DNA of 64,000 bases from Planococcus halotolerans (GTDB lineage Bacteria; Bacillota; Bacilli; Bacillales_A; Planococcaceae): the NCBI RefSeq assembly GCF_003289955.1, contig NZ_QLZR01000003.1, positions 62,001-126,000 on the forward strand, written 5' to 3'. Each line of letters opens with the position of its first letter. Position 1 is the stretch's first letter. The position numbers and the translations under genes are program-made. Below are positions 24,725 to 33,099 of this stretch, piece by piece. The notes under the pieces are model-generated. The model was not told the origin of the DNA, did no database searches, and saw only the letters and a program-made list of their open reading frames with translations.

Positions 24725-24795
24725 AACGTATAGAAGACTTTTGTTGTCGTATAGCTAAAAAATAGTGTCGTATAAAAGGATTTTATTAACGTATG
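24725..24795 (+). repeat. Family A 21-bp phased array (third locus, third part)
   Basis: Cores AACGTATA, GTCGTATA, GTCGTATA and AACGTATG start at 24725, 24746, 24767 and 24788, period 21. It ends 95 bases before the DUF4385 gene. Confidence 0.82.
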
Positions 24796-24890
24796 GAAAA
24801 TTCCACCTCACATTTGAAATAAACCACACTCCTCCGAAGGTGCATTTTCCATCAAAAAACAGGGTATAAGTTCCATAAGGAGTGATAGGG

Positions 24891-25565
24891 ATGGCGTTCG
24901 ACTATGATTTGGATTATGAGAAATTGGATTTGCGGAAGAATCCGGAGCTTTATCGGGTGGGCAAAGGGGAGCAGGGCGTGCTGCTGGTGGAGCCGTATAA
25001 GAGTGAGATTTTGCCACATTGGCGATTCAAGACGCCGGAAATTGCGCAGGAATCGTGCGAGAAGATTTCAGAGATGTTCGAGGAATACCGCAGGCAGGAT
25101 GATTTTGTCGGCATGGATATGGCGCGGAAATTCATCCAGATGGGCTATACTCGGGCACGGCGTTACACGAATTATAAAGGCGGCCGCAAATACAATGAAG
25201 ACCGCACCATCAAAGAGCGGCAGATCGACCCGGTGAAAGCCGAGTCGGCGGCGATTTTCAAGAAGCGCTGGGATGAAATCAGGGAAGACGAGGATTACAA
25301 CAGACGCAAAAGGGAGCACCAGCATAAATACGGCGAATTAAAATCTAAAAATAAAAAGGCAGATCAATCGATGGGCGAGAACGACTTTCCAAAAGGAGTA
25401 GGCAAACCGGCAGCTAGAGCGTTAATCGGAGCAGGGTACACAAAGGTTGAACAATTGAAAGAAGCCACTGAAAAAGAAATCCAGGAGTTGCACGGCGTCG
25501 GTCCGAAAGCGATCCAGGAGTTAAAGAAAGAACTCGCCGCAAACGGACTGGAATTTAAAAAGTGA
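24891..25565 (+). CDS. DUF4385 protein with C-terminal helix-hairpin-helix domain
   Basis: A 224-residue protein. The first ~150 residues (from FDYDLDYEKLDLRKNPELYRVGKGEQG) match DUF4385, rich in Arg, Lys and aromatic residues (YTRARRYTNYKGGRKYN). A Lys-rich linker leads to a C-terminal helix-hairpin-helix domain (FPKGVGKPAARALIGAGYT, LHGVGPKAIQELKKEL), similar to the RNA polymerase alpha-CTD type fold used for DNA binding. AAGGAG eight bases before ATG 24891 sets the start. A nucleic-acid role is inferred; DUF4385 itself has no known function. Confidence 0.8.
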   Translation: MAFDYDLDYEKLDLRKNPELYRVGKGEQGVLLVEPYKSEILPHWRFKTPEIAQESCEKISEMFEEYRRQDDFVGMDMARKFIQMGYTRARRYTNYKGGRKYNEDRTIKERQIDPVKAESAAIFKKRWDEIREDEDYNRRKREHQHKYGELKSKNKKADQSMGENDFPKGVGKPAARALIGAGYTKVEQLKEATEKEIQELHGVGPKAIQELKKELAANGLEFKK

Positions 25566-25568
25566 AAG

Positions 25569-25602
25569 CAAAAACGCCATTCCACTAGGAACGGCGTTTT
25601 AA
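25569..25602. terminator. Bidirectional terminator
   Basis: AAAACGCCATTCC / GGAACGGCGTTTT with loop ACTA lies between convergent genes. Confidence 0.9.
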
Positions 25603-26042
25603 ACTGCAATCATTTCTTCAACAAGTTTCGCCACTCGCTCACGCGTCTCCGGCAATCTTTCCTTTATTGCTTCATTGTCCCAGACATCATCCGTATAAAA
25701 GCTGGAGAAGTCCTGATCTTCCTGGCGCGGCACGATGTGCATGTGGAAATGCGTCAAGTCGTCAAACGTGCCGCCGTTCTGGCAGATGGAAATGCCGTCC
25801 GGAGCGAACGCAATCTTGATGGCGCGCGACAGCAATTGCGCCGCTTTCATCACCGACAGCGCCGTTTCTGTATCGAATTCATCGATGAAACGGTAATGCT
25901 GTTTCGGCAAAATCAGCACATGGCCTTCATTGAAAGGATCGTGGTCAAGGATACACGTGATCCACTCGTTTTCGTAAACGACTTGGGTCTCCAATTCGTT
26001 ATTGGCCAGCTTGCAGCCCAGGCATTCCTCTATCTTTTCCAT
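25599..26042 (-). CDS. HIT-family nucleotide hydrolase
   Basis: A 147-residue histidine-triad protein. The triad motif HFHMHIVPR (His-x-His-x-His) is near residues 101-109, and GHVLILPKQHYRFIDEFD near 41 is the conserved upstream region. CxxC (ECLGC) near the N-terminus may bind zinc. The family hydrolyses nucleoside monophosphates linked to amines or other groups. GGAGGTGCACAGGATT precedes ATG 26042. It shares a terminator with the gene on its left. Substrate not predictable. Confidence 0.9.
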   Translation of the reverse strand: MEKIEECLGCKLANNELETQVVYENEWITCILDHDPFNEGHVLILPKQHYRFIDEFDTETALSVMKAAQLLSRAIKIAFAPDGISICQNGGTFDDLTHFHMHIVPRQEDQDFSSFYTDDVWDNEAIKERLPETRERVAKLVEEMIAV

Positions 26043-26066
26043 AATCCTGTGCACCTCCCGAATTTA

Positions 26067-26369
26067 TTACCACATCGGCTCGTTTTCGTTCGTCAATTCG
26101 GTCATTTGAGGATACGTCAGCATGAAGATGGCGAAAAGAAAGAGCGCAACCGCCAGCACCGAAACGATGTTCAGGTCGAACAACCAGGCAGAACCTAACA
26201 GTATCACTGGGGGAAAAAAGTTTGCAATCCCCATTCTTTGCCGTGATTTCTTAGTCATGTATTGCGTTTTGCCGCATTCCGGGCATTCCATTCCTTCGCC
26301 CAGGGTAAATGATTTACGCAAAGTCGTCCCCCATGACCATTCGTTTTTGCAATTCTCGCAGTGTGGCAT
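26067..26369 (-). CDS. CXXC-20-CXXC zinc-ribbon membrane protein (TIGR04104-like)
   Basis: A 100-residue paralogue of the protein at 20895-21191. The zinc ribbon is CENCKNEWSWG ... CPECGKTQY, with two membrane helices after it and the shared ending TNENEPMW. GAGGACTTCAG before ATG 26369 sets the start. The WSWGTT/WSWSDT motif inside the ribbon is shared by both copies. The function is unknown. Confidence 0.8.
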   Translation of the reverse strand: MPHCENCKNEWSWGTTLRKSFTLGEGMECPECGKTQYMTKKSRQRMGIANFFPPVILLGSAWLFDLNIVSVLAVALFLFAIFMLTYPQMTELTNENEPMW

Positions 26370-26442
26370 CTGAAGTCCTCCATTCGGATCAATGTATTTC
26401 TTTCCCTCCATGCTAAAGCATGCACCCAATAAATTCCACAGT

Positions 26443-26456
26443 ATTTCCCGGGAAAT
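26443..26456. repeat. 14 bp palindrome ATTTCCCGGGAAAT
   Basis: Second exact copy of the palindrome at 8523-8536. It lies between two leftward small genes. Confidence 0.4.
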
Positions 26457-26477
26457 AGTTGTTAATAAAGGATTGTT

Positions 26478-26696
26478 TTACTGTTTATTGCCAGTCTTTT
26501 TCTTCCTTCTGCGGTATCGGTAACGCCAGATGTAGTAGGTAGCGAAACCTGCCATGAGGATTAAGAAAGGTAGATATCTGGATGCGGGTTCGTTTGTTAA
26601 CATGGCGATAGAACCGATTATGAAAATAGGAACCATAATTATAAACCACATCTTCACTTCTTTATTCCTGAAACTCATATCAACTCGCTCCGCCAT
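26478..26696 (-). CDS. Small membrane protein
   Basis: A 72-residue protein with two hydrophobic helices (about residues 15-33 and 41-57) and a strongly basic end (RYRYRRRKKKTGNKQ) that should stay in the cytoplasm. GGGGAGAAGGAT precedes the ATG. No family recognised. Confidence 0.55.
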   Translation of the reverse strand: MAERVDMSFRNKEVKMWFIIMVPIFIIGSIAMLTNEPASRYLPFLILMAGFATYYIWRYRYRRRKKKTGNKQ

Positions 26697-26890
26697 ATCC
26701 TTCTCCCCTTACGAAATTTTTCTGATGTATTCATTAATATCATGCTATAGTATTTATACGATTGAAACAGGTTGAAGTTTCAAGAAATTCCTCTTGTAAA
26801 ATATATAATGGAAATAGAAGCGGAGCATGCAACCTCCCTTGAAAAGATGCGTTTTATAGGAAGAGATAAAAATAGAAAGCAGGATGAAAC

Positions 26891-27718
26891 ATGGAATGGT
26901 TGGATTTACTGAAGGCCCTCATTTTGGGCTTTGTGGAAGGCATGACAGAATTTGCGCCGGTATCGTCAACGGGACACTTGATCATTGTCGATGATATGTG
27001 GCTGAAATCACAGGAATTCCTCGGGAAATACCCGGCAAATACATTTAAAATCGTTATTCAATTAGGATCGATTCTGGCCGTGGTCGTTGTGTTCTGGAAG
27101 CGGCTGTTCAGCTTGATCGGCCTTTATAAAATCGACGGCAAGCCCGCAAATTTACGCTTTAACTTATTGCACGTCATTGTCGGCATGCTGCCGGCAGTTA
27201 TTCTTGGCTTTGCTTTCAAGGACTTGATCGATGACCATTTGTTCGGCGTCGAAACCGTCATTTATGCGTTGATCGCCGGCTCGATCCTGATGATTGCCGC
27301 CGACAAATTCGGGCCGAAGACACCGACCGTCAACAGCCTTGATGATATTACCTACATACAGGCATTGAAAGTTGGAATGGTGCAATGTCTGTCATTATGG
27401 CCAGGCTTCTCGCGCTCCGGTGCGACGATTTCCGGAGGCGTGCTGTTCGGTCTTAATCACCGCACCGCCGCAGATTTCACTTTCATCATGGCAGTGCCGA
27501 TCATGTTCGGTGCCAGCCTCGTGTCGGTCCTCAAAAACTGGGACACACTGTCGATGGACTACCTATCGTTTTATATCGTCGGTTTCGTCAGCGCATTCGT
27601 CTTCGCTTTGATTTCAATCCGTTTCTTCCTGAAACTGATTTCGAAAGTCAAATTGATGCCGTTCGCCATTTACCGCCTGATACTCGCGGCAATCCTGATC
27701 GTCATCGTTTTCTTTTAA
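26891..27718 (+). CDS. uppP: Undecaprenyl-diphosphatase
   Basis: A 275-residue integral membrane phosphatase (BacA/UppP family) that recycles undecaprenyl pyrophosphate to the monophosphate carrier for peptidoglycan and teichoic acid synthesis. It also gives bacitracin tolerance. The catalytic signatures are EGMTEFAPVSSTGHL near residues 17-31 and GFSRSGATISGG near 172-183. About eight membrane segments. The length is normal. Single gene with its own strong terminator. Confidence 0.95.
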   Translation: MEWLDLLKALILGFVEGMTEFAPVSSTGHLIIVDDMWLKSQEFLGKYPANTFKIVIQLGSILAVVVVFWKRLFSLIGLYKIDGKPANLRFNLLHVIVGMLPAVILGFAFKDLIDDHLFGVETVIYALIAGSILMIAADKFGPKTPTVNSLDDITYIQALKVGMVQCLSLWPGFSRSGATISGGVLFGLNHRTAADFTFIMAVPIMFGASLVSVLKNWDTLSMDYLSFYIVGFVSAFVFALISIRFFLKLISKVKLMPFAIYRLILAAILIVIVFF

Positions 27719-27720
27719 AA

Positions 27721-27776
27721 TAAAAGCCGGCACATCAAGAGCGGAATATTGCTCCTGATGCGCTGGCTTTTTTATG
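27721..27776 (+). terminator. Terminator of uppP
   Basis: A long stem (AAAGCCGGCACATCAAGAGC against GCTCCTGATGCGCTGGCTTT, few mismatches) is followed by TTTTTA. Confidence 0.9.
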
Positions 27777-27846
27777 GAATAAATTCAGTATCGCTGTAGC
27801 TCAATATGGTACGATTACAAAAATATAATAAAAGGGGTAAGTCGAG

Positions 27847-28389
27847 ATGCAGTATTTTATTGGCGTTGTTCCACCTGAAAGCGAACTGGAGAAACTGAAG
27901 GAATTCCGGAACCAGTGGCCGGCGAACCGGATTGATGATTTGGTCGAACCGCATATTACGCTGAAAGCGCAAGGCGGTCTCAGCGCTGATGAAAGCTGGC
28001 TGGAAAATATAAAAGAGGCAGCTGCTGGATTTCCGGGATTCCCGGTTCAACTTGGAGAACCGCGCTTTTTCGGTGAAGATATTCTGTACTTGAGCATGGA
28101 TTCGCCAGAACTACAAGAGTTACATGAAACTCTGGTAAAGGCAGCTGGCGCAACGCCTGAACAGATTGAGCAGTACTTTGAACTGGACCTTTTCGTGGCG
28201 CATCTGACATTAGCCAAGACGGCTTATGGATTATCACGCGAAGAATTGAAGGAAATGGCGGCAGCAGCAAGTAAAGAACTCGCGCCTTACCCGGCGTTTA
28301 CGATTGAGTCGATTCGGATTTACCGGAAGTCAGATGGGCAGCAGGGGTATGTGAAGTATATGGATGTTCCGTTGAAAAAGGATAGATGA
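27847..28389 (+). CDS. 2H phosphoesterase (2'-5' RNA ligase-like, YjcG type)
   Basis: A 180-residue cytosolic protein. The two catalytic H-x-T motifs are PHITLK near residue 37 and AHLTLA near 118, about 80 residues apart as expected for the 2H superfamily. These enzymes open 2',3'-cyclic phosphates or act on 2'-5' RNA links. AGGGGTAAGTCGAG precedes the ATG. Single gene. Confidence 0.88.
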   Translation: MQYFIGVVPPESELEKLKEFRNQWPANRIDDLVEPHITLKAQGGLSADESWLENIKEAAAGFPGFPVQLGEPRFFGEDILYLSMDSPELQELHETLVKAAGATPEQIEQYFELDLFVAHLTLAKTAYGLSREELKEMAAAASKELAPYPAFTIESIRIYRKSDGQQGYVKYMDVPLKKDR

Positions 28390-28396
28390 TTAACTA

Positions 28397-28447
28397 AAAA
28401 AGAGATGCTGTAGTGAGTAAAACACTCAACATAGCATCTCTTTTTTC
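28397..28447. terminator. Bidirectional terminator
   Basis: AAAAGAGATGCT / AGCATCTCTTTT outer stem with an inner GTGAGT / ACACTC stem, between convergent genes. Confidence 0.88.
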
Positions 28448-29186
28448 ACTCTTTCATTCCTCTCAAAAAATCGAACATTTCCTCCACATCATTCGACTTG
28501 AACAGCATGCCCTTCCTGTCAAAAACGAGAACTGCCGGGAACTGTTCAATCTCCAGTTCTTCTTTGAAATCCGCCACGAAATCTTTATCGTATTCGTGCC
28601 AGGAAGCACCAACCTGTTTCCCGGTATTTTCGAGTATATTATTGGCCTCCTCGAATAGAGGCTCGGCATCCTTCATCTCTTCAGGCAATCTTTCCCCGTA
28701 TTCATACATAATTACAATCCTTATTCCGTCGTTATGCGCCAGCAGCTGTTCATATTTTTCTTCGTAAGTCATATCCAATATAATAATCTCTTCCGCATAG
28801 CCTTCAAAACTGTCTCCTCTTGGCGGATTGATCTGCACTTTTTGGCCGAATTTGATATCGTCAAGGGAAGCTTCCGTGCCATCTTCATTTCTTACTGCAG
28901 TTTTATCGTCATAACTGGCATGATAGGAAATTCCTTGCCCTGTGGTGGTAGGTCCATCATGCCGCTTTTCCCATTCTGAAATACCGACCTCGAGAATCTT
29001 ATTTTCCTTATCAGGCGGCCCCGATGTGCCGATCATCTTATCGTCTTCGTATTGAACGGCAGCAGACTGGTCGACTGGTTCATCCTCATAAATTGTTTCT
29101 TCGACTGTGGCAGAACCGCTGCCGCATGCGGATAGGGTTAATGCAATAAATAACAGTCCTCCTAAGTGCAATGATTTAAATTTCAT
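28446..29186 (-). CDS. Lipoprotein with C-terminal thioredoxin-like region (copy 2 of a tandem pair)
   Basis: A 246-residue lipoprotein (lipobox TLSAC, Cys near residue 21). The middle holds DDKMIGT, then a strand-rich region and INPPRGDSFEGYAEEIIILDMTYEEKYEQLL. The end EQFPAVLVFDRKGMLFKSND looks like the cis-Pro half of a thioredoxin fold, but no CxxC is present. It is about half identical to the next upstream lipoprotein (29249-29998), so the two arose by tandem duplication. It probably works at the outer membrane face; role unknown. Confidence 0.68.
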   Translation of the reverse strand: MKFKSLHLGGLLFIALTLSACGSGSATVEETIYEDEPVDQSAAVQYEDDKMIGTSGPPDKENKILEVGISEWEKRHDGPTTTGQGISYHASYDDKTAVRNEDGTEASLDDIKFGQKVQINPPRGDSFEGYAEEIIILDMTYEEKYEQLLAHNDGIRIVIMYEYGERLPEEMKDAEPLFEEANNILENTGKQVGASWHEYDKDFVADFKEELEIEQFPAVLVFDRKGMLFKSNDVEEMFDFLRGMKE

Positions 29187-29248
29187 CTTTTTACCCCTCT
29201 CGAATGGACGGCGATTTTTAGAAATAGCTTAGCTGTTTAAAATTTCAT

Positions 29249-29998
29249 TTAAGAGTTCGGGGATTCTGCTTTCATTTTTTTCAAAAACTCATAAAATTCA
29301 TTCGTATCATATGATTTGAATAGGAGCTCTTCCTGGTCATAGAAAAAAATTACCGGAAATTGTTCAATGTCCAATTCTTCTTTGAAATCGACGACATAAT
29401 TGGGATCATACTCGATATATGCCCCTACGATATCATGATCTGTTCCTGACAAAATTGTGCTGGCTTCTTCATACAAGGGTTCCTGCATTTCCGGTGGCGG
29501 CGAATTTCCGTATTCATACATAACCACTATATTAAAACCGTATATATGCGATAATAATCGTCCATATTTTTCTTCGTAAGTCATGTCCAATAGCATAATT
29601 TCATCGGCATGTCCTTCAAAACCATCGCCCTTCGCCGGTGGATTGACTAATATTTTTTGGCCTTTTTTTATGTCGTCGATCGAAGCTGTCGCACCGCCCT
29701 CATATGTGATGGATGTGTCATCTGAAAAACCGGCAAAATAAGCATATCCTTCACTCGTTATATCAGGGCCTTTCCAGTCGCGCTTTCTCCATTCAGAAAT
29801 ATCCAATTCAAGAATATTTTTTTCTTTATCTATGGCCCAGGCAGTGCCGATCATTTTATCGTCTTCGTAATGGCCGTATGGATATTCTCCTGACTCATCA
29901 GAAGAAGCGTCACCGGCACTTCCTGATCCTTTACCACACGCCGAAACAGCAAGCATCCCAATCAGCAGGAACATTAATAAGAAAGATTTTCGCCGCAT
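29249..29998 (-). CDS. Lipoprotein with C-terminal thioredoxin-like region (copy 1 of a tandem pair)
   Basis: A 249-residue lipoprotein (lipobox AVSAC). It shares with its downstream paralogue the blocks YEDDKMIGT, GFEGHADEIMLLDMTYEEKYG, VVMYEYG and VDFKEELDIEQFPV followed by LLFKSYD. AAGGAGGAAAAAAG before ATG 29998 fixes the start, which lies inside the end of the upstream membrane-protein gene (25 base overlap). The frame continues further upstream, but that part is the overlap. Function unknown. Confidence 0.68.
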   Translation of the reverse strand: MRRKSFLLMFLLIGMLAVSACGKGSGSAGDASSDESGEYPYGHYEDDKMIGTAWAIDKEKNILELDISEWRKRDWKGPDITSEGYAYFAGFSDDTSITYEGGATASIDDIKKGQKILVNPPAKGDGFEGHADEIMLLDMTYEEKYGRLLSHIYGFNIVVMYEYGNSPPPEMQEPLYEEASTILSGTDHDIVGAYIEYDPNYVVDFKEELDIEQFPVIFFYDQEELLFKSYDTNEFYEFLKKMKAESPNS

Positions 29999-30393
29999 CT
30001 TTTTTCCTCCTTGCTGGTTATCAAACCAATAAACCCTAAAAGTATCTGGACAGTGCTTGCCAGGAACAAGAACACTAGAGGCAAATACCATTCGTCGAGC
30101 AGAATTATTGGCAAAGCAGCACATAGGAAGCAGAGAGCTCCAAGAAAAATAGCCAGTACAAAAACTTTACTGTTCTTCTTGTTAAAGCCGTAAATCCCGG
30201 CAACAGCATTGCTGATGCCGAATACGATCATCCCGAAGAGTGCCAGGCTGTTCCAGCTGCTGAAGGGCATGATGCCGATCCATTCAGGGGGGAAGTCAGC
30301 AAAAGCGCCTTTTCCAAGAAACATATAACTGCCGAGTAAAAATGCACTAAGCGATAAAAATAAACAATAAGAACTGACTAATTTTTTCAACAA
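29974..30393 (-). CDS. Four-helix membrane protein
   Basis: A 139-residue protein with four hydrophobic helices (about residues 8-28, 48-68, 77-97 and 105-127). The start is TTG with GAGGAGTGAAGAATC upstream. Its last 25 bases overlap the start of the tandem lipoprotein genes, indicating one operon and translational coupling. No family recognised; it could anchor or partner the two lipoproteins. Confidence 0.65.
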   Translation of the reverse strand: MLKKLVSSYCLFLSLSAFLLGSYMFLGKGAFADFPPEWIGIMPFSSWNSLALFGMIVFGISNAVAGIYGFNKKNSKVFVLAIFLGALCFLCAALPIILLDEWYLPLVFLFLASTVQILLGFIGLITSKEEKRCGENLSY

Positions 30394-30477
30394 GATTCTT
30401 CACTCCTCTCGATACGTGAATCGGTTTATTGAATCAGTAGACTGAAACTAGGCAAAAACGTTTCATTCTGGAACAAA

Positions 30478-30512
30478 CGCCCTTCAAATCTTTTGCTGAT
30501 TCGAAGGGCGCT
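30478..30512 (-). terminator. Hairpin below the small membrane gene
   Basis: GCGCCCTTC / GAAGGGCGT with a 17-base partly pairing loop; on the minus strand TTTGTTCC follows. It is a moderate terminator for the gene at 30555. Confidence 0.5.
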
Positions 30513-30554
30513 GCTGGTTAAAAGTCTCGCTGTCATAGCTGGATTGATGATTGT

Positions 30555-30785
30555 TTATTCGTCCGTTTTGTCATGGAAATTGCATTCGAACACTTTCAAT
30601 TCAAAGCCGGACTTCACGACTTTCGGAAATCCGCCCTGGTCGTAGCATTGATCCGATGCAGATTTTACTTGCTGGTAGCTGAAGTAGGACTGTGCTAAAA
30701 AGATAGTGCTGGAAATTAGCAGAACACCTGCGAATAAAAGAAAAACTTTTTGCCATATGCTCAATTTCTTTTTGATGATATTCAC
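30555..30785 (-). CDS. Small membrane protein
   Basis: A 76-residue protein with one membrane helix (about residues 13-32), an outside domain with two cysteines (QCYDQGG and VFECNFH) and a short acidic end. The GTG start overlaps its own AGGAG site, so a downstream TTG or ATY start is possible; the real N-terminus is uncertain. No family recognised. Confidence 0.5.
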   Translation of the reverse strand: MNIIKKKLSIWQKVFLLFAGVLLISSTIFLAQSYFSYQQVKSASDQCYDQGGFPKVVKSGFELKVFECNFHDKTDE

Positions 30786-30962
30786 TCCTGTCGACGGGTA
30801 ATCAGGTTTTATTGCTATGAATTAAGGCTAACATAATATGGCAATTGTGACAGCAGGATTCATAAAAATTTAGTGAAATCTGACAAATTCATAAAAAAGT
30901 GAATCTTTTCCAGTAGTTCATACGTCTAAAAGGTATAGGAAAAATGCAGAAGGGGTTTTTGT

Positions 30963-31877
30963 ATGCTTAAAAAGATTGTACTGGCAGGTGGAACCGGTTT
31001 TATCGGACAATATTTAGAGCGCACATATACAAATCAGGGCTATATTGTACATATCATTTCGAGGCAGCCGGGACAGATTTCGTGGGACGACGAGGCGGCG
31101 ATGATCGTGGCCCTGGAGAATGCGGGGATGGTTATAAATCTGGCGGGTAAATCGGTGAATTGCCGATATAACGAAAAGAACAAGCGGGAAATCTATGAGT
31201 CACGGACGCGGACAACGGAGGCGCTCGGCAAGGCAATCGAGAAATGCCAGAACCCGCCGCAGCTCTGGATCAATTCCAGCACGGCAACAATCTACCGCCA
31301 TGCGGAAGACCGGCCCATGACGGAATCGACCGGTGAACTCGGGACTGGGTTCTCGGTTGATGTCGGCAAGGCTTGGGAAGATATTTTTTTCCGCTTCAAC
31401 TTGCCGGAAACACGGCAAATCGCATTGCGGCTCGCCATTGTACTTGGAGCGGATGGAGGCGTGATGAACCCTTACATTAATATGGTCCGCTACGGTCTCG
31501 GAGGCAAACAGGGTGAAGGCAAGCAGATGTTCAGCTGGATCCATATCGAAGACGTTTACCATATCATCGAATTTTTGAAGCAGCGGAAAGATTTGAACGG
31601 CATCTTTAATGCCTCATCTCCAAACCCGGTAACCAATAAAGAATTGATGGAGCAGATGCGGAAAGTTATGGGACGCCGCAGAGGTTTGCCGGCACCCGAA
31701 TGGATGCTCGAAATGGGCGCAGTTTTCATTGGCACCGAAACGGAACTCATCCTGAAAAGCCGTTGGGTGTTGCCGGAGCGGCTTGAAAAAGCTGGCTTCC
31801 ATTTTAAATATGACCGCCTGGACCGTGCGTTGTGGCAAATCCTTCAGGAACAAAAGCAAGAACAAGAACAGTTCTAA
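30963..31877 (+). CDS. TIGR01777-type NAD-dependent epimerase/SDR39U1 family protein
   Basis: A 304-residue extended SDR protein. GGTGFIGQYL near residues 8-17 is the dinucleotide-binding loop. NLAGKSVNCRY near 59, WINSSTATIYRH near 98 and FSWIHIEDV near 190 are family-specific. The C-terminal DUF1731 region (RRGLPAPEWMLEMGAVFIGTETELIL.. LEKAGFHFKY) is present. Relatives include YfcH, YfhF and plant GC1/SulA-like proteins. The substrate is unknown. It is a single gene with its own terminator. Confidence 0.9.
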   Translation: MLKKIVLAGGTGFIGQYLERTYTNQGYIVHIISRQPGQISWDDEAAMIVALENAGMVINLAGKSVNCRYNEKNKREIYESRTRTTEALGKAIEKCQNPPQLWINSSTATIYRHAEDRPMTESTGELGTGFSVDVGKAWEDIFFRFNLPETRQIALRLAIVLGADGGVMNPYINMVRYGLGGKQGEGKQMFSWIHIEDVYHIIEFLKQRKDLNGIFNASSPNPVTNKELMEQMRKVMGRRRGLPAPEWMLEMGAVFIGTETELILKSRWVLPERLEKAGFHFKYDRLDRALWQILQEQKQEQEQF

Positions 31878-31878
31878 G

Positions 31879-31912
31879 CACTGTTCCGCTTTATTGCGGA
31901 GCAGTTTTTTGA
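31879..31912 (+). terminator. Terminator of the SDR39U1 gene
   Basis: CTGTTCCGC / GCGGAGCAG with loop TTTATT is followed by TTTTTT. Confidence 0.88.
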
Positions 31913-31989
31913 TTTATATAGAAGAGAATTTACATGTGATAGAGGAAATCTGTTAGATTTGGGGAATATACTAACAACGGATTAACACG

Positions 31990-32195
31990 TGGATTCCGGT
32001 GTCCAGACTCCAGCGACCCAACTCTTCGGGTCATAAGCCGGCCCAGCTGCTATAGGAAAAGGCTGCTCCTGTCTCTGCATCGCTCCGCTAGCTTCGAGAC
32101 ATGAAAGGGCGTTGCATCGCTGCGCTGCTTCGTCGCAAAGAGATGGGCCCATAAACCTCTGGCCATCTCTTCGCCTTCGCTTTTCGAGATATAAA
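31990..32195. repeat. Dispersed intergenic repeat element (GTCCAG...TCGCC type)
   Basis: A non-coding, G+C-rich island in an A+T-rich gap. It contains GGTGTCCAGACTCCAGCGA, GGGTCATAAGCC and two tandem subrepeats TGCATCGCTCCGCTAGCTTCG (32076-32096) and TGCATCGCTGCGCTGCTTCG (32113-32132). The subrepeats recur inverted at 8411-8435. GAGATGGGCCC and GGCCATCTCTTCGCC can pair around 32139-32175. Sequences starting GTCCAGCTCCAGCG are, as I remember, common between genes in Bacillales. Confidence 0.6.
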
Positions 32196-32254
32196 TTTAT
32201 TTCTCAAACAAGACCAAGTATAATCTTCTAAAAGAAGAGTTTAGGGGGAAGACG

Positions 32255-32911
32255 ATGAAATACTTTACAAAAGATTGGTATGACGAGATGAAAGTGTCCG
32301 GTTTTCTGACCTTCCCTGAAACCGAAGAACAATGGGAAGAAGATCAGGCAGGCTACCGCGAGCAAGGCATCGACCCAGCGGAAGTGCATCGCCGCGATCT
32401 GGAAGACAGAAAAGAAGATCTTCTAAAGTTTTTGCCTGAATCCTTTCATCCATATATCTATGACGGCACGATTAATTCCAAATACCCGACGCCTGAGCTT
32501 CGCAATATGGCGGACAGATGGGAAGCTGATTACGAAGCCCGTTTTGACGCGCTGCTCGATGATTACAGCCGCCATTACGAATCCATCAAGGAATTTTTAC
32601 CGCCTGGTGCGATTCAGCTGACGGAGAAAAGCCTGCATGACTGTGTCGTGAAAAGCGTTGACCGCCCATCCTATGATGAGCTCGTTCTTCTCATCGATTG
32701 CAGTGGAGGTTTCCATTATTTCAAGGATGTCGAAGTGAAATTCACCGAGGTGAGCGACGCCCTGATTCCAGAAGATATCACCGGCGCATGGTGGTTATAT
32801 AATGAGATTTACCTGAGCGGCGATCGTGTTGAATTGCACGTGCTGTTTGATACGCCGATAACAGAAGTGACGATTATCTGCAAAGATATTCAAATTGAGG
32901 AATTGGAATAA
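32255..32911 (+). CDS. DUF4085 family protein
   Basis: A 218-residue soluble, acidic protein of the Bacillales DUF4085 family, recognised by MKYFTKDWYDEMKVSG at the start, YIYDGTINSKYPTPELR near residue 66 and LHDCVVKSVDR near 127. No catalytic motif is visible. TTAGGGGGAAGACG precedes the ATG. It stands alone downstream of a repeat element. The function is unknown. Confidence 0.8.
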   Translation: MKYFTKDWYDEMKVSGFLTFPETEEQWEEDQAGYREQGIDPAEVHRRDLEDRKEDLLKFLPESFHPYIYDGTINSKYPTPELRNMADRWEADYEARFDALLDDYSRHYESIKEFLPPGAIQLTEKSLHDCVVKSVDRPSYDELVLLIDCSGGFHYFKDVEVKFTEVSDALIPEDITGAWWLYNEIYLSGDRVELHVLFDTPITEVTIICKDIQIEELE

Positions 32912-33099
32912 AACCAGTTTTTCTTTTTTGATTATATTTGTTAATAAATTCCTTATAATAAGCCGATAGAACCTATAAATTATACAAAATACAAGAAATA
33001 CATCTTTTTTGAATTATAATTGCAAAAATCACATCTTTTATTTCAACTGGGAGTTTAGCCTTAGATTAGGCGGGTAGTTTGAGATAGAGGGGTGACGAG

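Noticed and set aside
31990..32195. T-box or tRNA-like leader before the DUF4085 gene
   Set aside because: The GGGTC and CCGGCCC pieces do not give a T-box specifier/antiterminator layout or a cloverleaf. The subrepeats recur elsewhere, so a dispersed repeat explains it better.
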